NCBI GenBank assembly: GCA_015060535.1
Contig: SUYH01000004.1
Location: 62,001 to 126,000 of the forward strand
Length of the DNA stretch: 64,000 bases
Direction of reading: 5' to 3'
Origin: Prevotella sp.
GTDB taxonomy: Bacteria > Bacteroidota > Bacteroidia > Bacteroidales > Bacteroidaceae
Part shown: one piece after another, positions 42,986 through 51,354 of the stretch
How the letters are laid out: each line of letters opens with the position of its first letter
Position numbering within the stretch: the stretch's first letter is position 1
Position numbers and translations under genes: made by a program
Notes under the pieces: model-generated
The model's input: only the letters and a program-made list of their open reading frames with translations
Database searches by the model: none
What the model was told of the DNA's origin: nothing

Positions 42986-43095
42986 AAAACTATGTATCAC
43001 TGTATCTTTTCCTGATGCTCAATTCATGCTTTTTAATTTCTTGCAAAATTAGGGCAAAAATAGAGGGTCGAAAAAGTAGGATTTTGGCACTTTTA

Positions 43096-43128
43096 TTTGC
43101 AGGAGTTATGAATTATTCGTACCTTTGC
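43096..43128 (+). promoter_or_regulatory. Canonical promoter of the HU-like gene
   Basis: TTTG (43096-43099), a 20-nt spacer and TACCTTTGC (43120-43128). The transcript has a leader of nearly 190 nt. Confidence 0.78.
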
Positions 43129-43154
43129 ATTGTCAATAGGAACGATGGAATTTG

Positions 43155-43214
43155 AGCGCAGGGCACCAAAAATTTGCTTTCAGGCCTGGCAAAATTTTCT
43201 GCCTGCCCAGAGCG
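43155..43214 (+). promoter_or_regulatory. Long hairpin in the HU leader
   Basis: Outer arms GCGCAGGGCA and TGCCCAGAGCG, and inner arms AAAAATTTGC and GCAAAATTTT, can pair into one extended hairpin about 60 nt long in the 5' leader. The tip is GCTTTCAGGCCTGGC. It could control translation or be the binding site of the HU-like product; both are inference. Confidence 0.45.
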
Positions 43215-43324
43215 TAAAAAAGGAAGTCGCGAATGGAGACGAGGAAAATTAAAAGATTAAAAAATTAAAAGATTAAAAAAATTTACAAACTAATTAAAAA
43301 CTAAACTAAGAGGAGATTACAACT

Positions 43325-43891
43325 ATGACAATGAAAGTAAAAGCAATTGAGAAGAAGCTGAAGTTTACGAAGGACCCGAACGATGCTGGCGTTTATCGCT
43401 ATGTGATGTCGCCTGAACAGTACTCGAGCCTGAACCAGAAGAAGGTGATCAAGGAGGCTGCCCTGCGCAGTGGCGTGAGCCAGGGTGTGATGCAGGCCTG
43501 CTGGGATGCAGCTGGCGAGGTGATCAAGGCATGGGCAACCGAAGGCCACAGCGTGGCTCTGCCCGGACTGGGTACCATGCGATTCGGACTGCGCTCGAAG
43601 TCTGTAGAGGACGTGAACAAGGTGAAGACCGGTCTGATTACCAGCCGTCGCATCATCTTCACTCCCGACACTGACCTGAAGGACGAGCTGAAGAACACCG
43701 CCATCGTCATCACCTGCTACGACCGCGACGGCAAGGAGGTGAAGCGCGTGACCAGCGACGACGACGCAGAGGTGGAAGACCCCGAGAACGAGAACGCTAA
43801 CCAAAACGAAAACCAAAACCAGGGTGGTAGCACCAATACCGGTGGCGGCAACTCAGGCGGTAGCGCAGGCTTCGAGACCGGCGGAGAGTAG
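43325..43891 (+). CDS. HU-like DNA-binding protein (HU-HIG type) with Gly/Asn tail
   Basis: A 188-residue protein. Residues about 1-125 have the HU/IHF-like fold of the Bacteroidales HIG form (VIKEAALRSGVSQGVMQACW, VALPGLGTMRFGLRSKSVED, IITCYDRDGKEVKRV). Residues about 140-188 are a low-complexity acidic then Gly/Asn/Gln tail (NENANQNENQNQGGS). It probably packages or bends element DNA. It is the first gene of the rightward half of the VirE/HU module and is followed by the smalltalk gene 248 nt later. Codon use is richer in G/C than the neighbouring restriction block. Confidence 0.87.
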   Translation: MTMKVKAIEKKLKFTKDPNDAGVYRYVMSPEQYSSLNQKKVIKEAALRSGVSQGVMQACWDAAGEVIKAWATEGHSVALPGLGTMRFGLRSKSVEDVNKVKTGLITSRRIIFTPDTDLKDELKNTAIVITCYDRDGKEVKRVTSDDDAEVEDPENENANQNENQNQGGSTNTGGGNSGGSAGFETGGE

Positions 43892-43893
43892 TA

Positions 43894-43924
43894 AAAGGTT
43901 AGCGCCTGCGGGCGCAACCTTTTA
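43894..43924 (+). terminator. Strong hairpin after the HU-like gene
   Basis: AAAGGTTAGCGCC and GGCGCAACCTTTT pair around TGCG, starting 3 nt after the stop. It may terminate or partly attenuate transcription before the smalltalk gene. Confidence 0.65.
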
Positions 43925-43938
43925 AGTGAAAAGTCTTT

Positions 43939-43954
43939 GACCTAAAGGTACTAA
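43939..43954 (+). promoter_or_regulatory. 16-nt element shared with the VirE side
   Basis: GACCTAAAGGTACTAA, identical to 29987-30002 (minus strand), followed by a mini-hairpin CGC-GAA-GCG at about 43956-43965. It lies between the HU-like and smalltalk genes. Confidence 0.5.
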
Positions 43955-43983
43955 TCGCGAAGCGCTTATAAAAGGAATGGAAG

Positions 43984-44106
43984 AGAAGTTAAAAGGAAGT
44001 TATCGCTTCGCTTGGAAGTTAAAAGGACATTACTTTGCTATTGAATTAGCAGACATTTGTCCCTTTAACTCCCCTTTAACTTCCTTTTAACTCCCCTTTA
44101 ACTTCA
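43984..44106. repeat. GAAGTTAAAAGG inverted repeat array
   Basis: The left half contains GAAGTTAAAAGGAAGTT and GGAAGTTAAAAGGAC. The right half contains four inverted copies of the form CCCTTTAACT or CCTTTTAACT, ending TTTAACTTC. Together they could form a large stem just before the smalltalk gene. No coding frame is plausible here. Confidence 0.65.
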
Positions 44107-44139
44107 AAAAAAACAACAATCAAACAAATAATTACAATT

Positions 44140-44232
44140 ATGAAAAAAGAAACTTGGAAATTGATTGTGCAGATTCTGATATCGATTCTGACTGCACTGG
44201 GGACGACGCTGGGAGTGACGTCGTGTATGTAA
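44140..44232 (+). CDS. Smalltalk protein (30 residues)
   Basis: ATG at 44140 opens 30 codons: MKKETWKLIVQILISILTAL, then GTTLGVTSCM and a stop. It has one hydrophobic helix and a Cys near the end. This matches the tiny smalltalk family found after HU-like genes in Bacteroidales modules. A single membrane helix ending in a lipobox-like V-T-S-C is unusual. Its function is not known; a signalling or lysis-related role has no evidence here. A perfect terminator follows. Confidence 0.85.
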   Translation: MKKETWKLIVQILISILTALGTTLGVTSCM

Positions 44233-44237
44233 AGGAA

Positions 44238-44272
44238 TAGCGCGAAGTTTTAAGGACTTCGCGCTATTTTTG
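44238..44272. terminator. Bidirectional terminator after smalltalk
   Basis: TAGCGCGAAGT and ACTTCGCGCTA form a perfect 11-bp stem with a 7-nt loop, followed by TTTTTG on the plus strand. It also lies 4 nt from the convergent PAP2 gene stop and marks the right edge of the accessory region. Confidence 0.88.
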
Positions 44273-44275
44273 TTC

Positions 44276-44932
44276 TTATGCTGAATAAATCTGATATAGG
44301 GCTTTTATGACGGCAAAGGTGAATGTGAGCAGCAGTACGACGGCCGGCACAAGGCAATGACGCTGGGAATAGGCTGCAGGACGGGAGAAGCGGCAGTAGA
44401 AGAAGCGGTAGACACCCCACCCTACCAGAGCGCCCCAAAGCAGTCCGACGGTGATGTCGCCGGGATAGTGTACGCCAAGGTACAGACGGGTATAGCAGTT
44501 GATGAGCGAATAGCAGACCATCGTGACAACCAGGAGCCTGTGCCGCATGAGCAGCGAGAAAAACAGCGCTATGCTGAACGTATTGGCAGCATGGGCTGAA
44601 AAGAATCCGTAGTTACCTCCGCGGTAGTTATCCACCACATCGACAAGGGTCCCTATCTCTGGGTCGTGTGTCGGTCGCCATCGGGCTACCAACGGTTTGA
44701 CTATCGTATCGTCAACAGTACCTGCCAAGAGCACACAAAGGGCCGCAGAAGCCACGATGAACAGGACTTCACGACGAGCATTGCTTTTCAGTACCACATA
44801 TAATAACGACAGATAGAGCGGAATCCATGTGGTCGCTGTGGTCAGCGTCATGATGATATAGTCTAACAGCAGCGAGTCGCTACCATTAACAGCCAGCAGT
44901 AATTGCTTGTCGAAATGTATCAGTTCTTCCAT
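44276..44932 (-). CDS. PAP2-family membrane phosphatase
   Basis: A 218-residue protein from the ATG at 44932, 3 nt after the batDE stop. Five to six membrane helices carry the PAP2 motifs KPLVARWRP, SAHAANTFS (Ala in place of the usual Gly of PSGH) and RLYLGVHYPGDI with the catalytic His and Asp. It probably removes phosphate from a lipid such as undecaprenyl pyrophosphate or phosphatidate, with the active site at the periplasmic face. It is the last gene of the bat run. Confidence 0.88.
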   Translation of the reverse strand: MEELIHFDKQLLLAVNGSDSLLLDYIIMTLTTATTWIPLYLSLLYVVLKSNARREVLFIVASAALCVLLAGTVDDTIVKPLVARWRPTHDPEIGTLVDVVDNYRGGNYGFFSAHAANTFSIALFFSLLMRHRLLVVTMVCYSLINCYTRLYLGVHYPGDITVGLLWGALVGWGVYRFFYCRFSRPAAYSQRHCLVPAVVLLLTFTFAVIKALYQIYSA

Positions 44933-44934
44933 GT

Positions 44935-47499
44935 TCAAATCACTTCTATTTCACGCGTTTCAATCCATCCTTCCTTACCGTCAGCCACGCGAATCTTCTT
45001 CCAGTCACGCATCGTGCCGTCGGTGATGTTCACCTTCGTACCTTCATGAAGGATAAACAGGTCGGTACCATTCTTCGACGGGGTACTCTTCACATTGACG
45101 GCAGCAGGCATGATGACAGCCCCCGTACGATGTATCAAGGCACGTTTCTGTTGCCATGCAAGGAGATTGCTGACCAGGAACACCAGCACGAAGAACATAC
45201 CTCCGAAGAAGCCTATCTTGCGCAGCCAGATAGCATTGGCAAAGAGATAGGCCAGTGCCAGCAGGATAGCACCAACAAGGGCGATAATGGCCATGCGGGC
45301 CCAAGCATCGACACTCTGCAGATTGACCAGCGAACGATACCAGGTGACAAAGAACATTTCAGACTCAGGAACAATCTTGTCGATGGTCTTCGAACGCGCC
45401 ATCTGCAGGTTGAAACGGATATCGCCATCGCCTGGCGAGAGCAGCAAGGCACGCTCGTAGTTCAGTACGGCCTGCGTCATGTTGTCCATCCGGTAGTAAG
45501 CATTGCCGAGATTATAGTAGAGGTCGGCAGAGACGCCCTGCTTCAGCAGTTGCTCATAGAGCTCGGCGGCTTTCTGGTATTGTTCGTTGGTATAGGCACT
45601 ATCAGCCTCAGCCTTCGTCACGGCAGAAGCACTCAACGGCAGGAGCAGCAGGAGAAGCAGCAGGGTAGCCGACTTGGACGTACGACTCTTCTTCATCGTG
45701 GTAGCAATCTGTGTAATGGCTGTCATCGCAGCTTCGTAAACTTTATTCATATTACCGGTAGCATCGCCTGGGGCATAGCGAGCGAACTCACACTCGTCGA
45801 GTGCTCCCAGGAACTGCTGGATCGTATCTTCAGAGACATGATGCGAGGCGAGCTGCTGGCTGATATTCTCGCGAGAGAGCTGTTCGACAGGCATGTTCAG
45901 CTTGTCGCCTACAAAACCCCAGAGGGCACGCAGCACCTCGTCGTAGAAATCGCCTTGCTTGCCGGCAGCCATCAGCTTGGCAGCCTTCTTCAAACGCTTG
46001 GTAGCCACCTTATTGGCCTTACCGGCACGCTGCTTCACGACATTGGCATTCTCAATAGCCCTGCGACGGAAGATGACAAAGAGCGACACGAATCCTAAGA
46101 GCAGGACGGCCAGCGTAATCCAATACTCAGTAGAGCCGAAGAAGTAGTCGCCTATGGCACGCTGACGCGTAGAGCCGGTATGGATGAAGTGGATGTCGCT
46201 GTTGAGCAACTTGACATCCTCCTGACCATTGAAGGTGGCTACGGTTCCCGTTCCGTCGCCCTTTTCCACATGCAGCTTAAAGGACTCGGTCTGTACCGTC
46301 TTATATTCTCCGGAGCGCGTATCAAAATAAGTATACTCAATGGCAGGAATATCAAAGTCACCCTGATGGCGGGGTACTGCCAGATAGTCATAGACGATGG
46401 AGCCCTCCAGTCCCTGGGTGGTCAGTTTGGTATTATCGGTCACCTTGGCATCGTAACTGTCGAAATCCTTGGGGAACTTCACGACAGGCTGCTTGAGCAG
46501 TTTCATGTTACCTACGCCACTGACTACGACACGCAGCTTGACGGGATTGTTGGCTTTCACTTGTGGCTGGTCAAGTGTGGCGGAAATATTAAACTGTCCT
46601 ACGCCACCGGAGAAGTTGGCAGGACGCTGGGGCAGCGGATCCACCTGAATGGTGATGCCGGGAGCAGTAATCTGCTTCTTCACCTCAATATATCCTGAAC
46701 CACCATTAAAGAAGGCCTCAAAAGGATCTACATTACGGTTTCGCTGAACCACCAGACCTTCGTAGGTAATGCTGGGAATCTCCAGTTTTCCCGTAGCCTG
46801 AGGGAACATGACATACTGCTGCCACGTCACGGTCTTATAGGCACGTCCGTTGAAGTTCTCCACCTTAAAGCTCTTCTCGGCAGGCAGCGGCACCTCACGT
46901 GTGTAGAAGCTCTTCAGGTCGGCCATCTTACCGTTTAACTGCGTCAGACCAACCAGTGTATACACTTTATAGGTGAGCAGGATGGGTTCCTGTTCACGAA
47001 CTCGATGCTTCGACGCGCTGACTTTGATAAAGAGGTCTGACCCGGAGATGGCAGAACCTGCCGAACGGATCTCCTCTCCCGGACTACTCTGCCGGCTTCC
47101 ACCCTGTGACGACTGGGCCTGTCCGCTCACCTTGATATGCAGCTCTTTCGACTGAATAGTCTTACCACCCACCTGAGCCTGAGCCGCAGGAATGGTAAAT
47201 GAGCCATTCTTCTTGGCCATCAGGATATAGGTATAGGTGACTGATGACGAGCTGGACATGTGGCCATTGACCAGCTGATAGCTCGACTGGGTAGACGTGC
47301 TGGGGCCCATCAGTACATCAAACTCCTCAGGAATATTACCCGCACGGAATCCCTTCACATCATCCGTATTGACAGTATAGGACAGGCGGAACTGTTCACC
47401 CACGGCAACTTGCGAAGGTGCACGGCCCGTGAGTGTCTGCGCCACTACGTGGCTAAATAATAAAGAAAAAATAATAAATATACAAACTCGTCTCTTCAT
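44935..47499 (-). CDS. BatD-BatE fusion protein
   Basis: An 854-residue protein with a signal peptide (VCIFIIFSLLFSHVVAQ). Residues about 20-600 are BatD: Ig-like beta domains, one membrane helix (YWITLAVLLLGFVSLFVIF) and a basic cytoplasmic part. Then a new hydrophobic stretch (KSATLLLLLLLLPLSASAV) like an internal signal peptide opens the BatE part: TPR motifs (AAELYEQLLKQGVSADLYYN), two membrane helices and an SH3-like end (VNITDGTMRDWKKIRVADG). BatD and BatE are usually separate. Bat proteins are linked to oxygen or stress tolerance. Confidence 0.88.
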   Translation of the reverse strand: MKRRVCIFIIFSLLFSHVVAQTLTGRAPSQVAVGEQFRLSYTVNTDDVKGFRAGNIPEEFDVLMGPSTSTQSSYQLVNGHMSSSSSVTYTYILMAKKNGSFTIPAAQAQVGGKTIQSKELHIKVSGQAQSSQGGSRQSSPGEEIRSAGSAISGSDLFIKVSASKHRVREQEPILLTYKVYTLVGLTQLNGKMADLKSFYTREVPLPAEKSFKVENFNGRAYKTVTWQQYVMFPQATGKLEIPSITYEGLVVQRNRNVDPFEAFFNGGSGYIEVKKQITAPGITIQVDPLPQRPANFSGGVGQFNISATLDQPQVKANNPVKLRVVVSGVGNMKLLKQPVVKFPKDFDSYDAKVTDNTKLTTQGLEGSIVYDYLAVPRHQGDFDIPAIEYTYFDTRSGEYKTVQTESFKLHVEKGDGTGTVATFNGQEDVKLLNSDIHFIHTGSTRQRAIGDYFFGSTEYWITLAVLLLGFVSLFVIFRRRAIENANVVKQRAGKANKVATKRLKKAAKLMAAGKQGDFYDEVLRALWGFVGDKLNMPVEQLSRENISQQLASHHVSEDTIQQFLGALDECEFARYAPGDATGNMNKVYEAAMTAITQIATTMKKSRTSKSATLLLLLLLLPLSASAVTKAEADSAYTNEQYQKAAELYEQLLKQGVSADLYYNLGNAYYRMDNMTQAVLNYERALLLSPGDGDIRFNLQMARSKTIDKIVPESEMFFVTWYRSLVNLQSVDAWARMAIIALVGAILLALAYLFANAIWLRKIGFFGGMFFVLVFLVSNLLAWQQKRALIHRTGAVIMPAAVNVKSTPSKNGTDLFILHEGTKVNITDGTMRDWKKIRVADGKEGWIETREIEVI

Positions 47500-47544
47500 T
47501 ATTTTATATTTCTTATTTTATATTTAGGGCAAAGCCCGCAATAA

Positions 47545-49263
47545 TTACCAATTTTTCTCTAGACGACGCTTCTGCGACTGCTGCATGGCTTTCTTCATGC
47601 GCTCCTGTGTCTGTTTTTCTTCCTGCATGGCGGCATTGAGCATCTGCTCGGCATTCTCACGACTCATCTGCTGCTTCTGCTGCTGTTGCTGCTTCTGCTG
47701 CTGATCTTTCTTGTCCTGATTCTGCTTTTGCTGATCCTGCTTGTCCTTCTGCTGGTCTTTCTTATCTTTGTCGTTCTTCTTATCCTGATTCTGCTGGTTC
47801 TGCTGGTCTTGCTGCTGATTCTTCTGCTGACGCTTGCAGACCTCCAGATTATAGCGTGTCTCGTCATCGGCAGGATTATTACGCAGCGACTCCTTATAGG
47901 CCTCGATGGCCTGTGCGTACTGCTTCTGTCCCTGAAGCAGCACACCGATATTATGATAGGCCTGCGACTTGCGGATGGGGTTGGTCTCCAGCTTGGCGGC
48001 ATTGTCGAACTGGGCGGCAGCAGCGGAGTCTTTGCGTTGTCCCATCAGGGCATTACCGAGATTGTAAAGTGCCTGTGCATTACGCGGATTCTTCTCGACA
48101 GCCTTCCGATACGACACTTCGGCTTCGGCATAGTTGCCAGCACGGTACTGCTTGTTACCCTGACGCACCAACTGACGGTCGCTCTGGGCCTGAACAGCGA
48201 GGGGCAGCAACAGGAGCAACAACACGGAGGCAGCCTTCTGGTTGCGACGGAACAACGAGACGTTGCGAAGCATCGGATTCTTGATGTCGAGGATGCAGAT
48301 CTCAATGATGATCAGCAACAGGGCTAGGATGCCCACCGCCTGGAACTGTTCGTCATAGTCGCTGTATACCGTGCTCTCAATCTCTTTCTTAGCCAGTTTG
48401 TCCAACTCTTGGTCGAGCTGGTCCTGGGCATTGCTGTTGTTCTCTACATGGATATAGGCACCACCGCCAGCCTGGGCTATCTGGCGACACATCTCCTCGT
48501 TGAGACCTGTCATGACCGTCTGGCCGGTATTGTCTTTCATATAGTCGCCATTGCCTATGGGGATGGGAGCTCCCTTGGGCGAGCCAACACCTAACACATA
48601 GACGCGCATGCCCTTCTCCTTGGCTTCTGTAGCGGCTTCCATCACCCTACCCTCATGGTCCTCGCCATCGGTAATGACAATGATAGCCTTGCCCACTCCT
48701 TCCTGTTGGGTGAAGCTGTTGCTGGCCATCGTGATAGCCTTGGCGATATCCGTTCCCTGGGTGGCAATCATCGAGGGCGATATGCTTGACAGGAACATCT
48801 TGGCTGACACGTAGTCACTCGTGATAGGCAGCTGGATGAAGGCATCACCAGCAAAGACGATAAGTCCTATCTTATCGTTGGTGAAGTGGTCGACCAAATT
48901 CTCGACCATCATCTTCGAACGGTCCAGACGACTGGGAGCCACATCTTCTGCCAGCATCGAGTTGCTGATGTCAAGGGCAATGATGGTCTCTATACCCGTA
49001 CGCTTCTCACGATTGATCTTGGTGCCGAACTGCGGACGGGCTATCATGACAATAAGCAATGCCAGCGCGGTGAGCAGCAAGGAGAATTTGACCAGCGGAC
49101 GGAAACGCGACACGTCAGGCATGAGTTGGCGCACCAGGTCGCGGTCGCCAAACTTGCGCAGACGTCGTTTCTGCTGACGGATCAACAGAAAGCGCAATAC
49201 CAACAGAAGGGGTATCAGCGCCAGTGCATATAGATATATAGGGTCTTCGAATCTAAACATCAA
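47545..49263 (-). CDS. BatB-BatC fusion: von Willebrand factor A plus TPR
   Basis: A 572-residue protein. Residues 1-60 hold two membrane helices, then a VWA domain with an intact MIDAS (ALDISNSMLAED, IVFAGDAFIQLP) and a third helix near 320. A second hydrophobic segment (AASVLLLLLLPLAVQA), like an internal signal peptide, leads to TPR repeats (about 365-470; NPRNAQALYNLGNALMG). The tail is a long Gln/Lys/Asp low-complexity run (about 480-560). The first part is BatB, the second BatC. Gap to batA is 34 nt. Confidence 0.9.
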   Translation of the reverse strand: MMFRFEDPIYLYALALIPLLLVLRFLLIRQQKRRLRKFGDRDLVRQLMPDVSRFRPLVKFSLLLTALALLIVMIARPQFGTKINREKRTGIETIIALDISNSMLAEDVAPSRLDRSKMMVENLVDHFTNDKIGLIVFAGDAFIQLPITSDYVSAKMFLSSISPSMIATQGTDIAKAITMASNSFTQQEGVGKAIIVITDGEDHEGRVMEAATEAKEKGMRVYVLGVGSPKGAPIPIGNGDYMKDNTGQTVMTGLNEEMCRQIAQAGGGAYIHVENNSNAQDQLDQELDKLAKKEIESTVYSDYDEQFQAVGILALLLIIIEICILDIKNPMLRNVSLFRRNQKAASVLLLLLLPLAVQAQSDRQLVRQGNKQYRAGNYAEAEVSYRKAVEKNPRNAQALYNLGNALMGQRKDSAAAAQFDNAAKLETNPIRKSQAYHNIGVLLQGQKQYAQAIEAYKESLRNNPADDETRYNLEVCKRQQKNQQQDQQNQQNQDKKNDKDKKDQQKDKQDQQKQNQDKKDQQQKQQQQQKQQMSRENAEQMLNAAMQEEKQTQERMKKAMQQSQKRRLEKNW

Positions 49264-49297
49264 TTAATTTACAATTTGACAATTTACTATTTACAAT

Positions 49298-50296
49298 TTA
49301 CGGCAATTTCCTGAAAATCGTGATACGCAGCAACATCTCCAGCAACAACAGCAGGGCGGCAGCAATGGCATAGGGCTGATAGGCCTCATAGCGCTTGCTG
49401 AACTTCTTGACGTTGAGCTTCGATTTCTCCAGCTTGTCAATCTCCTTGTATATCTGTCGCAGCTCCTGGTTGTTCGTAGCACGGTAGAAGTCGCCATCAG
49501 TAGCCGAAGCTATCTCGCTCAGCGTCTTGGTATCGATCTCGACGGGAATGTTGACATACTGAATACCTCCAGCCACAGACATCGGGTATGGGGCCACCTT
49601 ATTGGTTCCTACGCCGATGGTATACACACGGATGCCAAAACTCTTGGCTATCTCTGCTGCAGTCATCGGCGACAGGTCACCACGGTTGTTAGAACCATCG
49701 GTCAGCAGGATGACGACCTTGCTCTTAGCCTTCGAGTCCTTCAGACGGGATACGGCATTAGCCAGTCCCATACCAATGGCGGTACCATCCTCTATCAGTC
49801 CGCGCTGGGCGATATCGGTACGCACGTTCTGCAACAGGTTGAGCAGCGAGGCATGATCTGTCGTCATAGGACACTGGGTGAAAGCCTCGCCAGCAAATAT
49901 CGACAGTCCGATGTTATCATCAGGACGACCGATGATGAAGTCGGCAGCCACCTGCTTGGCAGCCTCCATGCGGTTGGGTTTCAGGTCTTCTGCCAGCATC
50001 GACGTCGACACGTCCATAGCCAGCATGATATCGATACCCTCCATCGTCTTGTTCTTCCATGAGTTCTGAGTCTGCGGACGAGCCAGCACCAGTACCAGCA
50101 GCACGAAGACTGCCAGTCGCAACAGCAACTGCAGTGGCATCAGCCGTACCTTCCAGGAGCGTGGTGCAAAGCGATAGGCAAAAGTATCGCTCATACGCAT
50201 GGTAGGCTCGCTTTTCTTCCTGTACATCAGGTACCATACCAGGTACGGAATGATGAGGACAAGCAGAAACAGATATTCCTTATTGGCAAATTCCAT
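49298..50296 (-). CDS. batA: BatA: membrane VWA protein
   Basis: A 332-residue protein. Two N-terminal membrane helices (EYLFLLVLIIPYLVWYLMY and LLLRLAVFVLLVLVLARP), a VWA domain with MIDAS residues (LAMDVSTSMLAED, IFAGEAFTQCPMTTDH, ILLTDGSNNRGD) and a C-terminal helix (YAIAAALLLLLEMLLRI). It probably forms a complex with the BatB/BatC protein at the inner membrane and with the MoxR ATPase. It follows the gene at 50308 by 11 nt. Confidence 0.93.
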   Translation of the reverse strand: MEFANKEYLFLLVLIIPYLVWYLMYRKKSEPTMRMSDTFAYRFAPRSWKVRLMPLQLLLRLAVFVLLVLVLARPQTQNSWKNKTMEGIDIMLAMDVSTSMLAEDLKPNRMEAAKQVAADFIIGRPDDNIGLSIFAGEAFTQCPMTTDHASLLNLLQNVRTDIAQRGLIEDGTAIGMGLANAVSRLKDSKAKSKVVILLTDGSNNRGDLSPMTAAEIAKSFGIRVYTIGVGTNKVAPYPMSVAGGIQYVNIPVEIDTKTLSEIASATDGDFYRATNNQELRQIYKEIDKLEKSKLNVKKFSKRYEAYQPYAIAAALLLLLEMLLRITIFRKLP

Positions 50297-50307
50297 TCTT
50301 CAATACA

Positions 50308-51354
50308 TTAATATATCAACAACTGATAGATGTTGTAGACCACGAGACAGAACAGGGCGGTAGCTACGGCTACGAGGAGCCAGATGCCACCCTTGAGCAC
50401 TCGACGCTGCTTCTGCGAACGCTGGTCTTCAGCCGACAGTTCGGGCTTCTGCACCTCCTCAGTAGGCTGGTTCTCGAGCTTCGTCTGATTGATGAAGTCG
50501 ATGGCATTCACCAGATTGGCGTCATTCTCGTTGATCATCGTTGAATACTTGGCAAACTTCACGAGGTCGGCCGTCATGAAGAGCTGTCGCAACTCACTCA
50601 GACTCTGCTGGTCACCAGCAGCGGTGAGGCGTTCTATAATCTCCGAGCTGGTCATCTCCATAGCAGAGAATCCGTAGCGCTCCTCGATGTATTTACGCAG
50701 CGTGTCCGTCAACTTCGTATAGTACTCCTTCTGGTTCTCTGACGTCACCATCTTGTCGGCCTTGATCTGCTCAATCTCCTGCATAGCCTTCTGGTGAGGC
50801 AGCAGACGCTTTACAATCTTGATGCGGGCAATGATAGGCTTGTTGTCACGCAGACGCAGATACAGGTAGTAGGCAGCAGCCAGCACAACCAGCATCAGCA
50901 CGCTGAGCCAGAACGACAGCGACCAGTCGCTCCACTGGAACGGATTGTCCTGTACATCCTTCGGTCCGAAGAACTTGTCGAGCTTCGTGGTGTCTACTTC
51001 TACCTCGACAACCTTCAGTGCCAGACTCTTCGACTCCAGCTCCTTGCCATTGACCTTCACCTTAAAGGGAGGCAGGTAATAGAGGTTGCCATCGAAGGAG
51101 GTCAGCGTGACTACCATCACGTTGGGTTCGGGATGCTGGGCGGCAATCACCTCGACGCCAGCAACCACCAGCTGACGGGGTTGTAGCGTAGGCCATTCCA
51201 CCTTATCCTGTTCGCCAGCATGCACACTCAGGGTGACCTGTGCCTGCTCACCAATCATGATTTCGATGGGGTCAATCTTAGCCTCAATGCCACCTTGAGC
51301 AAAACTCAACAAAGCACTGAGTATTAAGCATATAAATATCGTCGTTCTTTTCAT
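50308..51354 (-). CDS. Bat-operon membrane protein (BatD-like N-terminus)
   Basis: A 348-residue protein with signal peptide (IFICLILSALLSFAQG), a periplasmic beta domain (about 20-140; GEQAQVTLSVHAGEQ), a membrane helix (SFWLSVLMLVVLAAAYYLYL), a cytoplasmic helical part (EYYTKLTDTLRKYIEERYGF) and a final helix near the C-terminus. Proteins of this plan are found between DUF58 and batA in many Bacteroidota. No catalytic motif is seen. Its start overlaps the DUF58 stop (TGATG). Confidence 0.8.
   Translation of the reverse strand: MKRTTIFICLILSALLSFAQGGIEAKIDPIEIMIGEQAQVTLSVHAGEQDKVEWPTLQPRQLVVAGVEVIAAQHPEPNVMVVTLTSFDGNLYYLPPFKVKVNGKELESKSLALKVVEVEVDTTKLDKFFGPKDVQDNPFQWSDWSLSFWLSVLMLVVLAAAYYLYLRLRDNKPIIARIKIVKRLLPHQKAMQEIEQIKADKMVTSENQKEYYTKLTDTLRKYIEERYGFSAMEMTSSEIIERLTAAGDQQSLSELRQLFMTADLVKFAKYSTMINENDANLVNAIDFINQTKLENQPTEEVQKPELSAEDQRSQKQRRVLKGGIWLLVAVATALFCLVVYNIYQLLIY

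Noticed and set aside
26233..44232. Complete integrative conjugative element or prophage
   Set aside because: No integrase, relaxase, transfer or capsid genes and no attachment-site repeats were seen; only a primase-like module with defence genes.
45046..46098. 350-codon rightward open frame opposite batDE
   Set aside because: Entirely antisense to a well-supported gene, with His/Gln/Arg-rich composition typical of shadow frames.
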